A stretch of 64,000 nt of DNA from Dehalobacter sp. (GCA_023667845.1 JAMPIU010000095.1:103863-167862); one strand, 5' to 3'; counted from the stretch's first letter, positions 24,910-34,101 are shown. The notes: generated by a model from the sequence alone, not told the origin. Made by a program: numbers and translations.

Positions 24910-24938
24910 TTGGTCAAATCGAAAATAAATGATACAAT
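24910..24938 (+). promoter_or_regulatory. sigma-A-type promoter for folE
   Basis: TTGGTC (24910-24915), 17-nt spacer, TACAAT (24933-24938), 58 nt before the folE start. Confidence 0.6.
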
Positions 24939-24996
24939 TCAAGTTGACCTAATTAATAAAATATTCCGCTAATTTACACCATAACAGGAGGCGATC

Positions 24997-25569
24997 ATGA
25001 TGGCTATAGATCATGCGAAAATAGAACGAGCTGTAAGGGATATTTTAGAAGCAATCGGAGAGGATCCGGAAAGAGAGGGCCTTAAGGATACTCCCAAAAG
25101 AGTTGCCAGATTTTATGAGGAAGCTTTTGCCGGACTTCATGAAGATCCGAGTAAAAACCTGTCTGTATTGTTTTCGGAAAACCACGAGGAAATGGTATTG
25201 GTCAGAGATATTCCGATTTATTCAATGTGTGAGCATCACCTGCTTCCTTTTGTTGGACAGGCCCACATTGCGTATATACCGAGACACGGCAAGGTGACAG
25301 GATTATCGAAGCTGGCCAGAGTTGCCGAAGACTACGCCAGAAGGCCGCAGCTACAGGAAAGATTGACAAGCCAGATTGCGGATACTGTGAATGAAATGCT
25401 TAATCCGCGCGGTGTTATTGTCGTCATTGAAGCTGAGCATATGTGCATGACCGTACGCGGAATTAAAAAACCCGGCGCGCAGACCGTTACATCAGCAGTC
25501 AGAGGAATGTTTGAAACCAGCGCTGCCACCAGGGCAGAGGCGTTCTCATTAATTATGGGCAGACATTAA
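24997..25569 (+). CDS. folE: GTP cyclohydrolase I
   Basis: 190 residues, the family's usual length. Opens the purine ring of GTP to give dihydroneopterin triphosphate for tetrahydrofolate, and for queuosine precursors. Zinc and catalytic motifs: [24 protein letters not shown] (Cys and His ligands), [23 protein letters not shown] and [26 protein letters not shown] (second Cys). Two ATGs (24997 and 25000) are possible behind GGAGG. folK, folP and folB are not nearby. A promoter is visible at 24910-24938. The next gene, surE, lies 39 nt downstream and may be co-transcribed. Confidence 0.96.
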   Translation: MMAIDHAKIERAVRDILEAIGEDPEREGLKDTPKRVARFYEEAFAGLHEDPSKNLSVLFSENHEEMVLVRDIPIYSMCEHHLLPFVGQAHIAYIPRHGKVTGLSKLARVAEDYARRPQLQERLTSQIADTVNEMLNPRGVIVVIEAEHMCMTVRGIKKPGAQTVTSAVRGMFETSAATRAEAFSLIMGRH

Positions 25570-25608
25570 TCCAATAATAAGCGGCAGAATGATGGAGGCT
25601 AGTTTTGC

Positions 25609-26364
25609 ATGAAAATCCTGCTGACAAATGATGATGGTTATTTTGCTGCCGGTCTCAGGACCATGTATGATGTTTTGGCGGCGGACCATCAGCATGAGAT
25701 CTACGTTGTGGCTCCGGAAGGGCAGCGATCAGCTGTTGGACGGTCTATCACCCTGTTTCAGCCAATCTTCGTGACCCATCATTCCTTGCCAGACAATCAT
25801 ATTGGTGTATCTGTCAACGGCACACCGACAGACTGTGTCAAACTGGCAATACAGGGGGACATTCTTCCTGCCAAGCCGGATTTGATCATATCCGGAATTA
25901 ATCACGGACCGAATCTCGGTTCGGATGTATTCTACTCAGGTACTGTGGCAGCCGCAATGGAGGGTGCCCTGTTAGGTATACGTTCCATAGCGGTATCACT
26001 TGCCAATTATGATTACGAAGACTATATGCCAAGCGCTTTGCTCATCAAACGCTTGATTGATACGAACAGCCCCTTGCTTCAGTATCAGAGCGGCCTCTTG
26101 AATATTAATGTGCCGCCCTGCGACAGGGAGGAATGGAAGGGAAAAAGAGTCACCAGACTAGGCAGGTCTGTTTACGACAATGCCTTCGAAAACAGAAAAT
26201 CTCCTTATGGCAGAGAGTATTATTGGATTACCGGAACGCTCGTTTTTGAAGAAGAACAGGATACCGACCTCAGGGCAATTCAGGAAGGGTATGTTTCGAT
26301 CACGCCTTTACACTGTGACCTGACCGATTACGAACGGTTAAAGACGATAGAAAATTTGCTATAG
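25609..26364 (+). CDS. surE: 5'/3'-nucleotidase SurE
   Basis: 251 residues. Metal-dependent phosphatase of nucleoside monophosphates and short polyphosphate. Motifs: N-terminal MKILLTNDDGYFAAG (the NDDG metal site), VVAPEGQRSAVGRSIT, NGTPTDCVKLA and IISGINHGPNLGSDVFYSGTVAAAMEGALLG (the SGxNxGxNLGxDxxYSGTVxAA signature). Ribosome site GGAGG precedes the ATG. A hydrophobic 83-residue gene follows after 13 nt. Confidence 0.95.
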   Translation: MKILLTNDDGYFAAGLRTMYDVLAADHQHEIYVVAPEGQRSAVGRSITLFQPIFVTHHSLPDNHIGVSVNGTPTDCVKLAIQGDILPAKPDLIISGINHGPNLGSDVFYSGTVAAAMEGALLGIRSIAVSLANYDYEDYMPSALLIKRLIDTNSPLLQYQSGLLNINVPPCDREEWKGKRVTRLGRSVYDNAFENRKSPYGREYYWITGTLVFEEEQDTDLRAIQEGYVSITPLHCDLTDYERLKTIENLL

Positions 26365-26377
26365 GGAGGAGAAATGT

Positions 26378-26629
26378 ATGGGCTTTTGGGTTTTTTTCTT
26401 CTATTTTGGTGTGTTTGTTATTATTTTCTGGCTGAGCCGGGAAAAAGGCGGAAAGAATAATCTTAAAAAATTATTTATTATTCCGATCGTTCTTGCTGTC
26501 ATCATTACGCTGCTGTCTGTGGTAAAAATTTATTTTATTTATAAGATCATACTTATTTTGATTTTTTTGGTCGTAGCTCTGCTTACGTATTGGCAGTGGG
26601 GAAGCAAGATCCGAAATTTTTGGCGGTGA
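26378..26629 (+). CDS. small three-helix membrane protein, unknown
   Basis: 83 residues, ATG 26378 behind GGGAGGAG. Three hydrophobic segments: FFFYFGVFVIIFWL, LFIIPIVLAVIITLLSVV and IILILIFLVVALLTYWQW, with short basic loops (REKGGKNNLKK). No family recognised. It is 13 nt after surE, so likely in the surE transcript, and converges on spoVB. Confidence 0.6.
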   Translation: MGFWVFFFYFGVFVIIFWLSREKGGKNNLKKLFIIPIVLAVIITLLSVVKIYFIYKIILILIFLVVALLTYWQWGSKIRNFWR

Positions 26630-26664
26630 AAGTAAAACTGAAGCGTACGCTTGAAGTTGGGACG

Positions 26665-28218
26665 CTATTTGTTCTTAGGCCAAAACCTTAAAGACCGCCA
26701 TGTTTTCTTTATTTCTTTCATCGGAATACCTCCTTGAAAAATCAGAATCGCAAAATAGACCATGCTTCCGACAAGAAGAGCGGTAAGACTCGGAAGCAGC
26801 GGTGTTTGGCCCGGTACCAGCCATAAGATGCTTTTGAGCACAGCTGTCATAGCAAGCCCGGCCAGGACCGGCTGAAGGATCATGGATTTCAGATCAGCTT
26901 GTAGTCCGATGTGCTTGTTTATGGCATAAAGGTTTAAGAAAGCCATCATGGCAAAACCAAATACATAAGTTAAAGCGGTACCCACGAGACCAAATTTCGG
27001 AATTCCAGTCAGGTAGAAAAGAAGCGGAATCCGGAATACTGCAGTGATAACCGAATGGGCCAGCGGTAAAAAGGTTTTGCCGAGCCCCTGTAGAATTCCT
27101 GTGGTCGTCTGTTGAACATAGGCAAACAGCCCGCCCAAGGCTAATACTTTCAACACTGCAGACACATGGTCACTTTTGAATAGGTGCGTAAGCGGTTCAG
27201 CAAAAAAATAAAGTGCAATGACACACGGCAATCCAAGCATAATGGTATAGCGGACCGCGTCTATGCTTTTATTCCTGGCAGCCCGGACATCATTTCGGAC
27301 CATTGCTTCGGAAATAGCCGGGACAAGCGATGTCGCCAGCGCAAATGTAAAGACACTTGGAAACGAGAGCAGCGTAAGTGCAGTCCCGCTGAACTCTCCA
27401 AAGAGAGAGGTGGCGTTCCTGGCCGAATAGCCGGCAAGCTGAAGCTGTTTGGGAATAATGACGGTATCCAAAGAAGACAGCCCTGTAGCCATCAGCCTGC
27501 TTCCGGTTACGGGCAAGGACAAACTGATCAGCTCCGGCATGACGGGTTTGGATTGTCCGCCGTTTTGATTTCCATAAGGCAGGTGCTTGCGCTGCACCAG
27601 ATATTGAATCAGAATCACAAGCAAACCAACGATCTCCCCACAGAGCATTCCTGCTGCAAGACCGGCTGCTGCCCATTCAATGCCTTTCTTTAATAAATAT
27701 ACGGAAAGAGAAAAGCCGATCCCGATCCGGAAGATTTGTTCACAAATCTGGCTGACCGCTGAAGGGACCATGTTCTGCAGTCCCTGGAAATATCCCCGGA
27801 ACGCAGAGGCCACAGATACGATAAAGATCGACGGGATACAGATCTGAAAAACAATTCCGACGCGCTCATCCGCAAAGAAACTGTGAACAATCAGCGATCT
27901 GTTCAGGTACAGCGTGATGGTAACCAGCAGACCGGAAATAAATAAAGTCAGGAAAGCTGTCCGGAATACTCTCCGGGCTTCAGCATAGCGGCCAATAGAG
28001 ACTCTTTCGGCAACCATTTTGGAGACAGCCAGTGGTATTCCTGCTGTGGTTAAGACCAGTGCAGTCATATAGACCGGAAATACCATATAGAACAATCCGT
28101 ACGCTTCACTACCGATATAATGCATAATCAGGTATTGGTAGACAAACCCGAGCAGACGGTTGACCAGATTCGCCCCAAAAAGAATGACTGCACCATAAAT
28201 GAGGTTGTTTCTGGGCAT
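26665..28218 (-). CDS. spoVB: SpoVB/MurJ-like polysaccharide flippase (MVF/PST)
   Basis: 517 residues from the ATG at 28218 (AGGGAGG upstream); a 12-codon longer reading exists but lacks a ribosome site. About fourteen membrane segments with the start NNLIYGAVILFGANLVNRLLGFVYQYLIMHYIGSEAYGLFYMVFPVYMTALVLTTAGIPLAVSKMVAE, the SpoVB/PST signature, and later GYFQGLQNMVPSAVSQICEQIFRI. In Bacillus SpoVB flips lipid II-like precursors for spore cortex synthesis. The family also holds MurJ-like and YtgP proteins, so the spore role is a family-based inference. It stands alone on the minus strand. Confidence 0.85.
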   Translation of the reverse strand: MPRNNLIYGAVILFGANLVNRLLGFVYQYLIMHYIGSEAYGLFYMVFPVYMTALVLTTAGIPLAVSKMVAERVSIGRYAEARRVFRTAFLTLFISGLLVTITLYLNRSLIVHSFFADERVGIVFQICIPSIFIVSVASAFRGYFQGLQNMVPSAVSQICEQIFRIGIGFSLSVYLLKKGIEWAAAGLAAGMLCGEIVGLLVILIQYLVQRKHLPYGNQNGGQSKPVMPELISLSLPVTGSRLMATGLSSLDTVIIPKQLQLAGYSARNATSLFGEFSGTALTLLSFPSVFTFALATSLVPAISEAMVRNDVRAARNKSIDAVRYTIMLGLPCVIALYFFAEPLTHLFKSDHVSAVLKVLALGGLFAYVQQTTTGILQGLGKTFLPLAHSVITAVFRIPLLFYLTGIPKFGLVGTALTYVFGFAMMAFLNLYAINKHIGLQADLKSMILQPVLAGLAMTAVLKSILWLVPGQTPLLPSLTALLVGSMVYFAILIFQGGIPMKEIKKTWRSLRFWPKNK

Positions 28219-28463
28219 TTTTTCCTCCCTGACCGGTACTCTGTCAGAGTACATATAGTTGATTTCTATTCAACTTATGCGCTGGGAAAGGAGGTCATGC
28301 TCCAAGTTTTTTCAGGGATGCAGTTTTTTTTAGAGGATTTGTGGAAACCGCAGAGAATTAAAGAGAATTAAACATGTTATAATTTAATATTGAGTGATGT
28401 TCGAGTGCAATAGTCTTGTTTAAGTCAAGTTATTAAAAAGAATAGACAAAGGGGAGATTATTC

Positions 28464-30443
28464 TTGAAAAGCTATGACACCAAGAGTATTCGTAATATCT
28501 GTCTTGTTGGGCACGGAGGTTCAGGTAAAACGTCACTGGTAGAGGCCATGCTTTTTAATGCCGGAGTAACGAACCGCATCGGGAAAGTAAACGATGGAAA
28601 CACCGTCTCAGATTACCTTCAAGAGGAAGTACAACGTCACATTTCAATTAGCACTTCATTAATTCCGATCGAGCATAAGGATGTTAAAGTTAATGTTCTC
28701 GATACACCCGGTTATTCCGATTTTATCGGTGAAGTCATCAGCGCTTTGCGCGTCGTGGAAACAAGTGTTTTTGTGATCAGCGGGGTTGATGGTTTAGAAG
28801 TTCAGGCCGAGATCATCTGGGATCTGGTCGAAGAAAAACAAATTCCTAAAATTATTTTTATCAATAAACTGGACAGAGAAAATGCCAATGCAGAAAAGGT
28901 ACTGGATCAGCTGAAATCAACTTATTCGAATACTCGTTTTGTTCAAATGCAGATTCCAATTGGCAAAGAGGCAGGATTCGAAGGTGTAGTTGGTCTGTTC
29001 CAAACCGACATACCTGATCAATATACAGATGATATTGCCGTATTGAAAGAAGCACTGGCTGAAGCTGCAGCTGAAGCCGATGATGACATCCTGATGAAAT
29101 ATCTGGATGGAGAGTCCCTGAATGATGAAGAATTAAAGACGATCACAGCCAAAGGGCTTGCTCAGAATATGATCGTTCCGGTTTTATTCGGTTCGGTAGA
29201 AAAAAATCTGGGCGTGAAGGAATTCATTCAATTCCTGGCAGACAATGTGCCTGCGCCTACACCTATCGACAAAAAAGCCGCGTTGGTCTTTAAGACACTT
29301 GCCGACCCCTATCTCGGCAAAATGACTTTCTTCAAAGCTTATGGCGGAATGTTTACCAGTGAGACAGTTGTCTACAATGCGAACCGGGAAGTCGAGGAGA
29401 AACTCGGCCAGCTGTTTTATCTGAGAGGGAAGAACCAGGATAATACGGCCAGCGTCCAAGCCGGCGATATTGCCGTCGTTGCGAAACTTCAGGAGACAAA
29501 AACAGGAGATACTTTTACAACGAAAGAGAAAGGTATCCAGCTGAACGGAATCGAATTTCCAAAACCAGCGCTATCGCTTTCTGTCAAACCGAAGAGCAAG
29601 GGTGATGAAGATAAGCTCGGATCCGCGCTGGCTAGGTTAGTCGATGAAGATCCGACCATCAGCGTCGGCAAAAACACAGAAACTAAACAGACGATTTTAA
29701 GCGGGCTCGGTGAAATGCAGCTCGATATTGTTGGTGAAAAACTGGCCAGAAAATTTGGTGTTGCCGTCGAGACCGAAGTACCGAAAGTCCCTTACAGAGA
29801 AACGATCAAAAAATTGGTGCAAGTTGAAGGTAAACACAAGAAACAAAGCGGCGGCCATGGCCAATACGGACACGTTTGGATTAAGATGCAGCCAAACCCG
29901 GAAAAAGACTTTGAATTTAAAGAAGAAGTTTTCGGTGGAGCGGTTCCAAGAAACTATTTCCCTGCTGTTGAAAAAGGTCTGCGCGAAGCAGTTGCTGATG
30001 GTTTCCTGGCTGGCTATCCGATGACGAATGTAAAATTCACGTTGTATGACGGTTCCTATCACAGCGTGGACTCGTCAGAAATGGCATTTAAGCTTGCGGC
30101 ACATCTTGCTTTCAAGAAAGGCGCTGAGATGGCCAACGCGGTATTGATGGAACCGGTCGTTGAGGCCGAGGTCAAGGTTCCTGAAGCATTCATGGGTGAT
30201 GTCATCGGAGATTTGAACTCCAAACGCGGCAAGGTCCTTGGCATGGAACCCGACGGCAAATGCCAGGTGATTAAAGCCCATGTGCCCCAATCCGAAATGA
30301 TGCGTTATTCCATTGACCTCAAAGCTATGACCCAGGGAAGAGGCACGTTCACGACCAAGTTCATCGGGTACGAGGAAGTTCCGGCAAGATTATCCGACGC
30401 GCTGGTCGCCCAGCTCAAGAAAGAGCACCAGCATCACGAGTAA
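28464..30443 (+). CDS. EF-G-like translational GTPase (subfamily II)
   Basis: 659 residues from TTG 28464 (GGGGAG upstream). GTPase motifs: G1 GHGGSGKTS (not the AHIDAGKTT of canonical EF-G), G2 region HISISTS, G3 DTPGYSDF and G4 NKLD. All five EF-G domains follow: domain II, then SLSVKPKSKGDEDKLGSALARLVDEDPT, domain IV with KQSGGHGQYGHVWIKMQP, and domain V ending VPQSEMMRYSIDLKAMTQGRGTFTTKF. Divergent G1 and lack of nearby rpsL/rpsG/tuf point to EF-G2-type paralogues, which act in ribosome recycling or stress, not the main fusA. It is a monocistronic gene with a terminator at 30484-30520. Confidence 0.88.
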   Translation: MKSYDTKSIRNICLVGHGGSGKTSLVEAMLFNAGVTNRIGKVNDGNTVSDYLQEEVQRHISISTSLIPIEHKDVKVNVLDTPGYSDFIGEVISALRVVETSVFVISGVDGLEVQAEIIWDLVEEKQIPKIIFINKLDRENANAEKVLDQLKSTYSNTRFVQMQIPIGKEAGFEGVVGLFQTDIPDQYTDDIAVLKEALAEAAAEADDDILMKYLDGESLNDEELKTITAKGLAQNMIVPVLFGSVEKNLGVKEFIQFLADNVPAPTPIDKKAALVFKTLADPYLGKMTFFKAYGGMFTSETVVYNANREVEEKLGQLFYLRGKNQDNTASVQAGDIAVVAKLQETKTGDTFTTKEKGIQLNGIEFPKPALSLSVKPKSKGDEDKLGSALARLVDEDPTISVGKNTETKQTILSGLGEMQLDIVGEKLARKFGVAVETEVPKVPYRETIKKLVQVEGKHKKQSGGHGQYGHVWIKMQPNPEKDFEFKEEVFGGAVPRNYFPAVEKGLREAVADGFLAGYPMTNVKFTLYDGSYHSVDSSEMAFKLAAHLAFKKGAEMANAVLMEPVVEAEVKVPEAFMGDVIGDLNSKRGKVLGMEPDGKCQVIKAHVPQSEMMRYSIDLKAMTQGRGTFTTKFIGYEEVPARLSDALVAQLKKEHQHHE

Positions 30444-30483
30444 CGCTGAATGCACGAATAAAGCTGAATGATTGTAGGTAAGC

Positions 30484-30520
30484 TAAAGCCGCTGACGAAT
30501 GATTTTGTCAGCGGTTTCTT
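30484..30520 (+). terminator. Rho-independent terminator after the EF-G-like gene
   Basis: AAGCCGCTGAC (30485-30495) pairs with GTCAGCGGTTT (30506-30516) with one G-T pair; CTTGT follows. Confidence 0.7.
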
Positions 30521-30567
30521 GTCGTTTGCCGTGCCAACATCTCCGCAGAGGATAAGACCTGCAGCAA

Positions 30568-30603
30568 GTTAACTCATAGTTAACTTTTTTTATAATTGTT
30601 AAC
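30568..30603 (+). promoter_or_regulatory. promoter with three GTTAAC operator-like sites
   Basis: GTTAAC palindromes lie at 30568-30573, 30579-30584 and 30598-30603. The first overlaps a -35-like TTAACT and the third follows TATAAT (30591-30596; spacer 16). The sites flank and cover the promoter of the XRE gene at 30688, suggesting autoregulation. Confidence 0.5.
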
Positions 30604-30687
30604 GACGATTCCGTTGAGTAAAAAAAATAAGCAGACTATAATGAACTTGAAAATCAAAACTTAAGAATTGAAAATGAGGTAAGACCT

Positions 30688-31806
30688 ATGACCAAAATCA
30701 ACATTGGCAAAATGATTGCAGCCCGAAGAAAAGAAAAAAGGCTCACCCAGGAAGAACTGGCCGAATACCTTGGGGTATCCAAACCGGCGGTTTCCAAGTG
30801 GGAATCAGGGCAAAGCTATCCGGATATTATGCTTTTGCCTATATTGGCGGCCTTCTTCAACGTAAGCGTTGATGAGCTTCTGGGGTATGAAGCTCAAATG
30901 ACAAGGGAGGATATAAGAAAACTGTACCGCAGACTGGCAAATGCTTTTGCTGCTGAGCCCTTTGACCAAACCTACGCCGAATGCCTGGCGACTATCAAGA
31001 AGTATCATTCGTGCTGGAATCTGGTTTATTCCATCGCGCAGCTGCTGGTTAACCACGCACCGCTTGCCGGCGGACCAGACCGGATGAACGACGTTTTGCG
31101 GGAAGCCTCGGGATATTTTGAGTGTGTGGAAAAGAACAGCGGCGACGCGGCACTGGCCAGAGAGGCGCTTTCCTTGCGAGCCTACTGTTGCCTGGCCCTG
31201 CAGGAGCCTGCCCAAGCGATCGAACTGCTCGAAGGGACCGAGGAAGGACCGATATCAATGGGAATACTGCTGGCCAAAGCCTATGCGATGAAAGGTGACA
31301 GCGACCGCGCCAAACGTTATCTCCAGCAATCTATTTACACGAATGTAGCCAGTCTTTTCGGGGCTTTTCCCGACCTCATGGCGCTTTATGCAGATGCTCC
31401 GGAAAAAACGGATGCCTGTCTGCAAAAGGTGCTGAGTCTTGGGGAGGTGTTTCAGCTCAAAGAGATGCAGCCGTCCCATTATTTCACGGTGTATCTCACG
31501 GCAGCCGCGCTTTACTCAGCGCAGAACCGTAATGAAAAAGCGCTGGATATGTTGGAAGCATACGCGGATATCATTTTTCAAAAGAATACTTTCCCGTTAA
31601 AACTAAAAGGAAATTCATTTTTTGACATGCTGCAGCCGTATTTTGAATCTCTCAATTTGGGAGGAGATGCTCCGCGCAGCGATAAACTCATCCGTAAAGA
31701 TTTGAAGAGCGTTGTGGTGGATAATCCTGCGTTTCAAAGTCTTAAATCGGAGGAGCGTTATCAGAAACTTTGGCGGCGACTTGAATCGATGGAGGAGGAA
31801 GTCTGA
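30688..31806 (+). CDS. XRE-family transcriptional regulator with TPR-like C-terminus
   Basis: 372 residues. Residues ~5-65 are a Cro/C1 HTH: IGKMIAARRKEKRLTQEELAEYLGVSKPAVSKWESGQSYPDIMLLPILAAFFNVSVDELLGYE. The rest is helical with TPR-like pairs (LALQEPAQAIELLEG, LLAKAYAMKGDSDRAKRYLQQS, TAAALYSAQNRNEKALDMLEAYA), as in many Firmicute XRE-TPR regulators. It overlaps the next gene by 1 nt (TGATG) and heads a transcript with a PLDc_N-like membrane protein and an ABC-2 exporter, which it probably controls, given the GTTAAC sites at its promoter. The signal is unknown. Confidence 0.9.
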   Translation: MTKINIGKMIAARRKEKRLTQEELAEYLGVSKPAVSKWESGQSYPDIMLLPILAAFFNVSVDELLGYEAQMTREDIRKLYRRLANAFAAEPFDQTYAECLATIKKYHSCWNLVYSIAQLLVNHAPLAGGPDRMNDVLREASGYFECVEKNSGDAALAREALSLRAYCCLALQEPAQAIELLEGTEEGPISMGILLAKAYAMKGDSDRAKRYLQQSIYTNVASLFGAFPDLMALYADAPEKTDACLQKVLSLGEVFQLKEMQPSHYFTVYLTAAALYSAQNRNEKALDMLEAYADIIFQKNTFPLKLKGNSFFDMLQPYFESLNLGGDAPRSDKLIRKDLKSVVVDNPAFQSLKSEERYQKLWRRLESMEEEV

Positions 31807-32006
31807 TGGAAGATCTGATGTCCTATTTACCTTTTCTAATTCCGATCATGGTGATCGAACTTGCCCTGGCAGCAGCTGCGCTCGTTCATATTTTCCGGCA
31901 CAGGACTTACCGCATCGGCAATCAGGTGCTTTGGGTAATTGTCGTTGTCCTGTTCCAGATTATCGGCCCTATCTTGTATTTTACCTTAGGCAAAGGTGAC
32001 GACTAA
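31806..32006 (+). CDS. PLDc_N-type small membrane protein
   Basis: 66 residues, translationally coupled to the upstream XRE gene by a 1-nt overlap and to the ABC ATPase by another (TAATG). Two hydrophobic segments (FLIPIMVIELALAAAALVHIF and LWVIVVVLFQIIGPILYFTLG) with the motif F-R-H...IIGPILYFTLGK, as in the phospholipase D N-terminal (PLDc_N) domain, here without any catalytic domain. Such stand-alone modules often accompany ABC-2 exporters of this type. A role as assembly or stability partner of the transporter is an inference. Confidence 0.8.
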   Translation: MEDLMSYLPFLIPIMVIELALAAAALVHIFRHRTYRIGNQVLWVIVVVLFQIIGPILYFTLGKGDD

Positions 32007-32923
32007 TGGAAATTCTGAAGCTGGAACATGTCAAGAAAAACTTCGGGGGTCTTCCGGTCATACAGGATTTGAGCTTCTCGGTCTCCGAAAGCTCCGTCTT
32101 TGGCCTGATAGGAAAGAACGGAGCAGGGAAGACAACTACCATGAAAATGCTTTTGGGTTTTTTAAAGTCTGACGCCGGAGAAATCAAAGTGTGCGGGGAA
32201 AAAGTCGCTTACGGAGACACAAGAACCAACAGGCATGTGGGTTATCTTCCGGATGTGCCGGAGTTTTACAGTTACATGACACCCGTCGAATATTTAAGAC
32301 TGTGCGGGGAAATCTCCGGTCAGAAGCCTCGCCCAATCCGGAAAAAGACGGAAGAACTGCTGGCCCTTGTAGGGTTGGAGAACAGCAATCGAAAAATAAG
32401 CGGTTTTTCCCGAGGAATGAAACAGCGGCTGGGGATTGCCCAGGCTCTGATGAACGAGCCGCGGCTCTTGATCTGCGACGAACCGACGTCCGCGCTTGAC
32501 CCCGTTGGCAGAAAAGAGATATTGGATATTTTGTCCGTTGCCGGACAGCAGACCGCCATTTTAATTTCCACCCATATTTTATCCGATGTGGAACGGCTCT
32601 GTGATCATATTGGGATTCTGAACGATGGCAAGCTTGTTTTACAAGGAAAACTCTCCGATATCAAGAATAGCTATCGCCATAGCTCTCTCCGGATCGAGTT
32701 GGCGGATCAAGACGGCGTTGCTGTTCTTGCCGGGAAGCTTGCAAATCTTCCGTTTGTATCTGCGGTAGAGGCCAAAGAAAATTTTCTGACCGTCCGCCTT
32801 GAGGACGTGGCTAAGGAAGGGCTAAGAATTATGGAACTGCTGCTCAGGGAACAGGTTTTCGTTTTGAAATATGAAGTACTTGAACCTTCGCTGGAAGATG
32901 TGTTCTTGGAGGTTATTCAATGA
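32006..32923 (+). CDS. ABC transporter ATP-binding protein (ABC-2 type)
   Basis: 305 residues. Walker A GKNGAGKTTT, Q-loop in VGYLPDVPEFYSYM, signature FSRGMKQRLGIA (the RGMKQ variant common in exporters), Walker B LLICDEPTSALDP and H-loop ILISTHILSDVERL. The C-terminal ~80 residues are the DUF4162-like regulatory part. It powers an exporter whose permease is the next gene (4-nt overlap). Substrate unknown; similar small-lanC-free systems export bacteriocins or lipids. Operon: XRE regulator, PLDc_N protein, this gene, permease, terminator. Confidence 0.93.
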   Translation: MEILKLEHVKKNFGGLPVIQDLSFSVSESSVFGLIGKNGAGKTTTMKMLLGFLKSDAGEIKVCGEKVAYGDTRTNRHVGYLPDVPEFYSYMTPVEYLRLCGEISGQKPRPIRKKTEELLALVGLENSNRKISGFSRGMKQRLGIAQALMNEPRLLICDEPTSALDPVGRKEILDILSVAGQQTAILISTHILSDVERLCDHIGILNDGKLVLQGKLSDIKNSYRHSSLRIELADQDGVAVLAGKLANLPFVSAVEAKENFLTVRLEDVAKEGLRIMELLLREQVFVLKYEVLEPSLEDVFLEVIQ

Positions 32924-33684
32924 ACGGTCTGATCGCTTTTACTAAAAAAGAATTTCTGGAGCAAGTCCGCAGCTATAAAGCCGTTATCATGGTTTCAGTA
33001 CTGTTCTTATTCGGTATGACGAGTCCCTTACTGGCAAAGATGACGCCCGATATTTTTGCCCAGCTGACCGTTCAGGGAATATCCATCAGCATGCCGGAGC
33101 CGACAGTCCTGGATGCCTATGGCCAATTCTTCAAGAATATGAGCCAAATGGGTTTGATCGTCTTGCTGCTTGTCTTTAACGTTATGCTCTCCCAGGAAGT
33201 GACACGCGGTACGCTGGTCATCCTTCTTGCTAAGGGGTTGTCTCGATCTGCGGTCATCATGTCAAAATATTTGGCGTCTTTGATTTTGTGGACGGTGAGC
33301 TATGTCCTTGCCGCAGTCACCGATTATGGATATACTGTTTATCTGTTTGGGAGCTTCTCCTTGCCTCATCTGTTTTTCTCCTTATTTTGCCTATGGCTGT
33401 TCGGTGTTTTTCTCCTGGCAGTCCTTCTGCTGGCCAGCACACTTGCATCGGGGAATTACGGAGGACTTCTTCTGACAGCCACAGTCATGATGGTCCTGAT
33501 GATCGCCAATGTGTTCCCAGCATTTCAAAAATGGAATCCGGTCGCACTTGCCTCGGATAACATTACGCTGCTTACAAATGCGGAAGCAATTGGCGGCATG
33601 TCCGTAACAGCTTGGACGACGCTGCTGATGATTGTGTTATGCCTGATTCTCTCAATCATAGTGTTCAGGAAAAAGAAACTGTAA
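32920..33684 (+). CDS. ABC-2 type transporter permease
   Basis: 254 residues, six membrane segments with an extracellular loop (~residues 45-70) after the first. Starts MNGLIAFTKKEFLEQVRSYK, as in ABC-2 permeases, and later carries LSQEVTRGTLVILLAKGLSRSAVIMSKYLASLILW, the coupling-helix region of that family. It pairs with the ATPase immediately upstream; start overlaps that gene by 4 nt. A terminator at 33714-33750 closes the unit. Confidence 0.9.
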   Translation: MNGLIAFTKKEFLEQVRSYKAVIMVSVLFLFGMTSPLLAKMTPDIFAQLTVQGISISMPEPTVLDAYGQFFKNMSQMGLIVLLLVFNVMLSQEVTRGTLVILLAKGLSRSAVIMSKYLASLILWTVSYVLAAVTDYGYTVYLFGSFSLPHLFFSLFCLWLFGVFLLAVLLLASTLASGNYGGLLLTATVMMVLMIANVFPAFQKWNPVALASDNITLLTNAEAIGGMSVTAWTTLLMIVLCLILSIIVFRKKKL

Positions 33685-33713
33685 GGCAAAGTACGATGAT
33701 GCGTTATTTCATT

Positions 33714-33750
33714 GACCGCTGACAAATTATTTTGGCAGCGGTCTTCAATT
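33714..33750 (+). terminator. terminator of the XRE/ABC-2 operon
   Basis: GACCGCTG (33714-33721) and CAGCGGTC (33736-33743) form a perfect stem; TTCAATTTCCC follows. Confidence 0.65.
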
Positions 33751-33948
33751 TCCCATAAGGATTTATGGAAAAACAAGGAATGTATTGAACAATGTTGAAT
33801 TATATGCAATAAATAAATATTTGCAAAAAGAGTAATTGGCATATTGTAAAGGATGCTGAAATCTGTTTTCTATAAACAAATTTTCAAGCACAATTAATTA
33901 CTATAGTGGATAACCTTTTTCTGTATATAAATGGAGGGGTGGGCTAAA

Positions 33949-34101
33949 ATGATACTTCTATCACCAGGATTTTGGGCTGCTATGTTAAGTTTTGCACTTG
34001 TTATGTGGGTAATTAAAATGCTTTGGAGAATTGACAAGAATGTAAAATCTATTGAGAGAAAATTGGATGCTACTTCAAATAAGAAAGATGATTCATTGTA
34101 G
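33949..34101 (+). CDS. 50-residue single-span membrane protein
   Basis: A short gene with GGAGGGG about 9 nt before its ATG. The peptide has a hydrophobic N-terminal helix (ILLSPGFWAAMLSFALVMWVI) and a charged helical tail of coiled-coil character (IDKNVKSIERKLDATSNKKDD). That shape, one membrane span plus a lysine-rich tail, is typical of small membrane regulators. Codon use is AT-rich, like its neighbours. No family is recognised. The ribosome site and the sensible amphipathic pattern support it as a real gene. Confidence 0.55.
   Translation: MILLSPGFWAAMLSFALVMWVIKMLWRIDKNVKSIERKLDATSNKKDDSL

Noticed and set aside
26641..26652. AAGCGTACGCTT palindrome between convergent genes
   Set aside because: Too short and without a T-tract to call a terminator.
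28297..28371. Short 24-codon frame with a nearby AAAGGAGG
   Set aside because: Only 2 nt separate the ribosome site from the ATG, and the peptide has no recognisable shape; kept out of the feature list.
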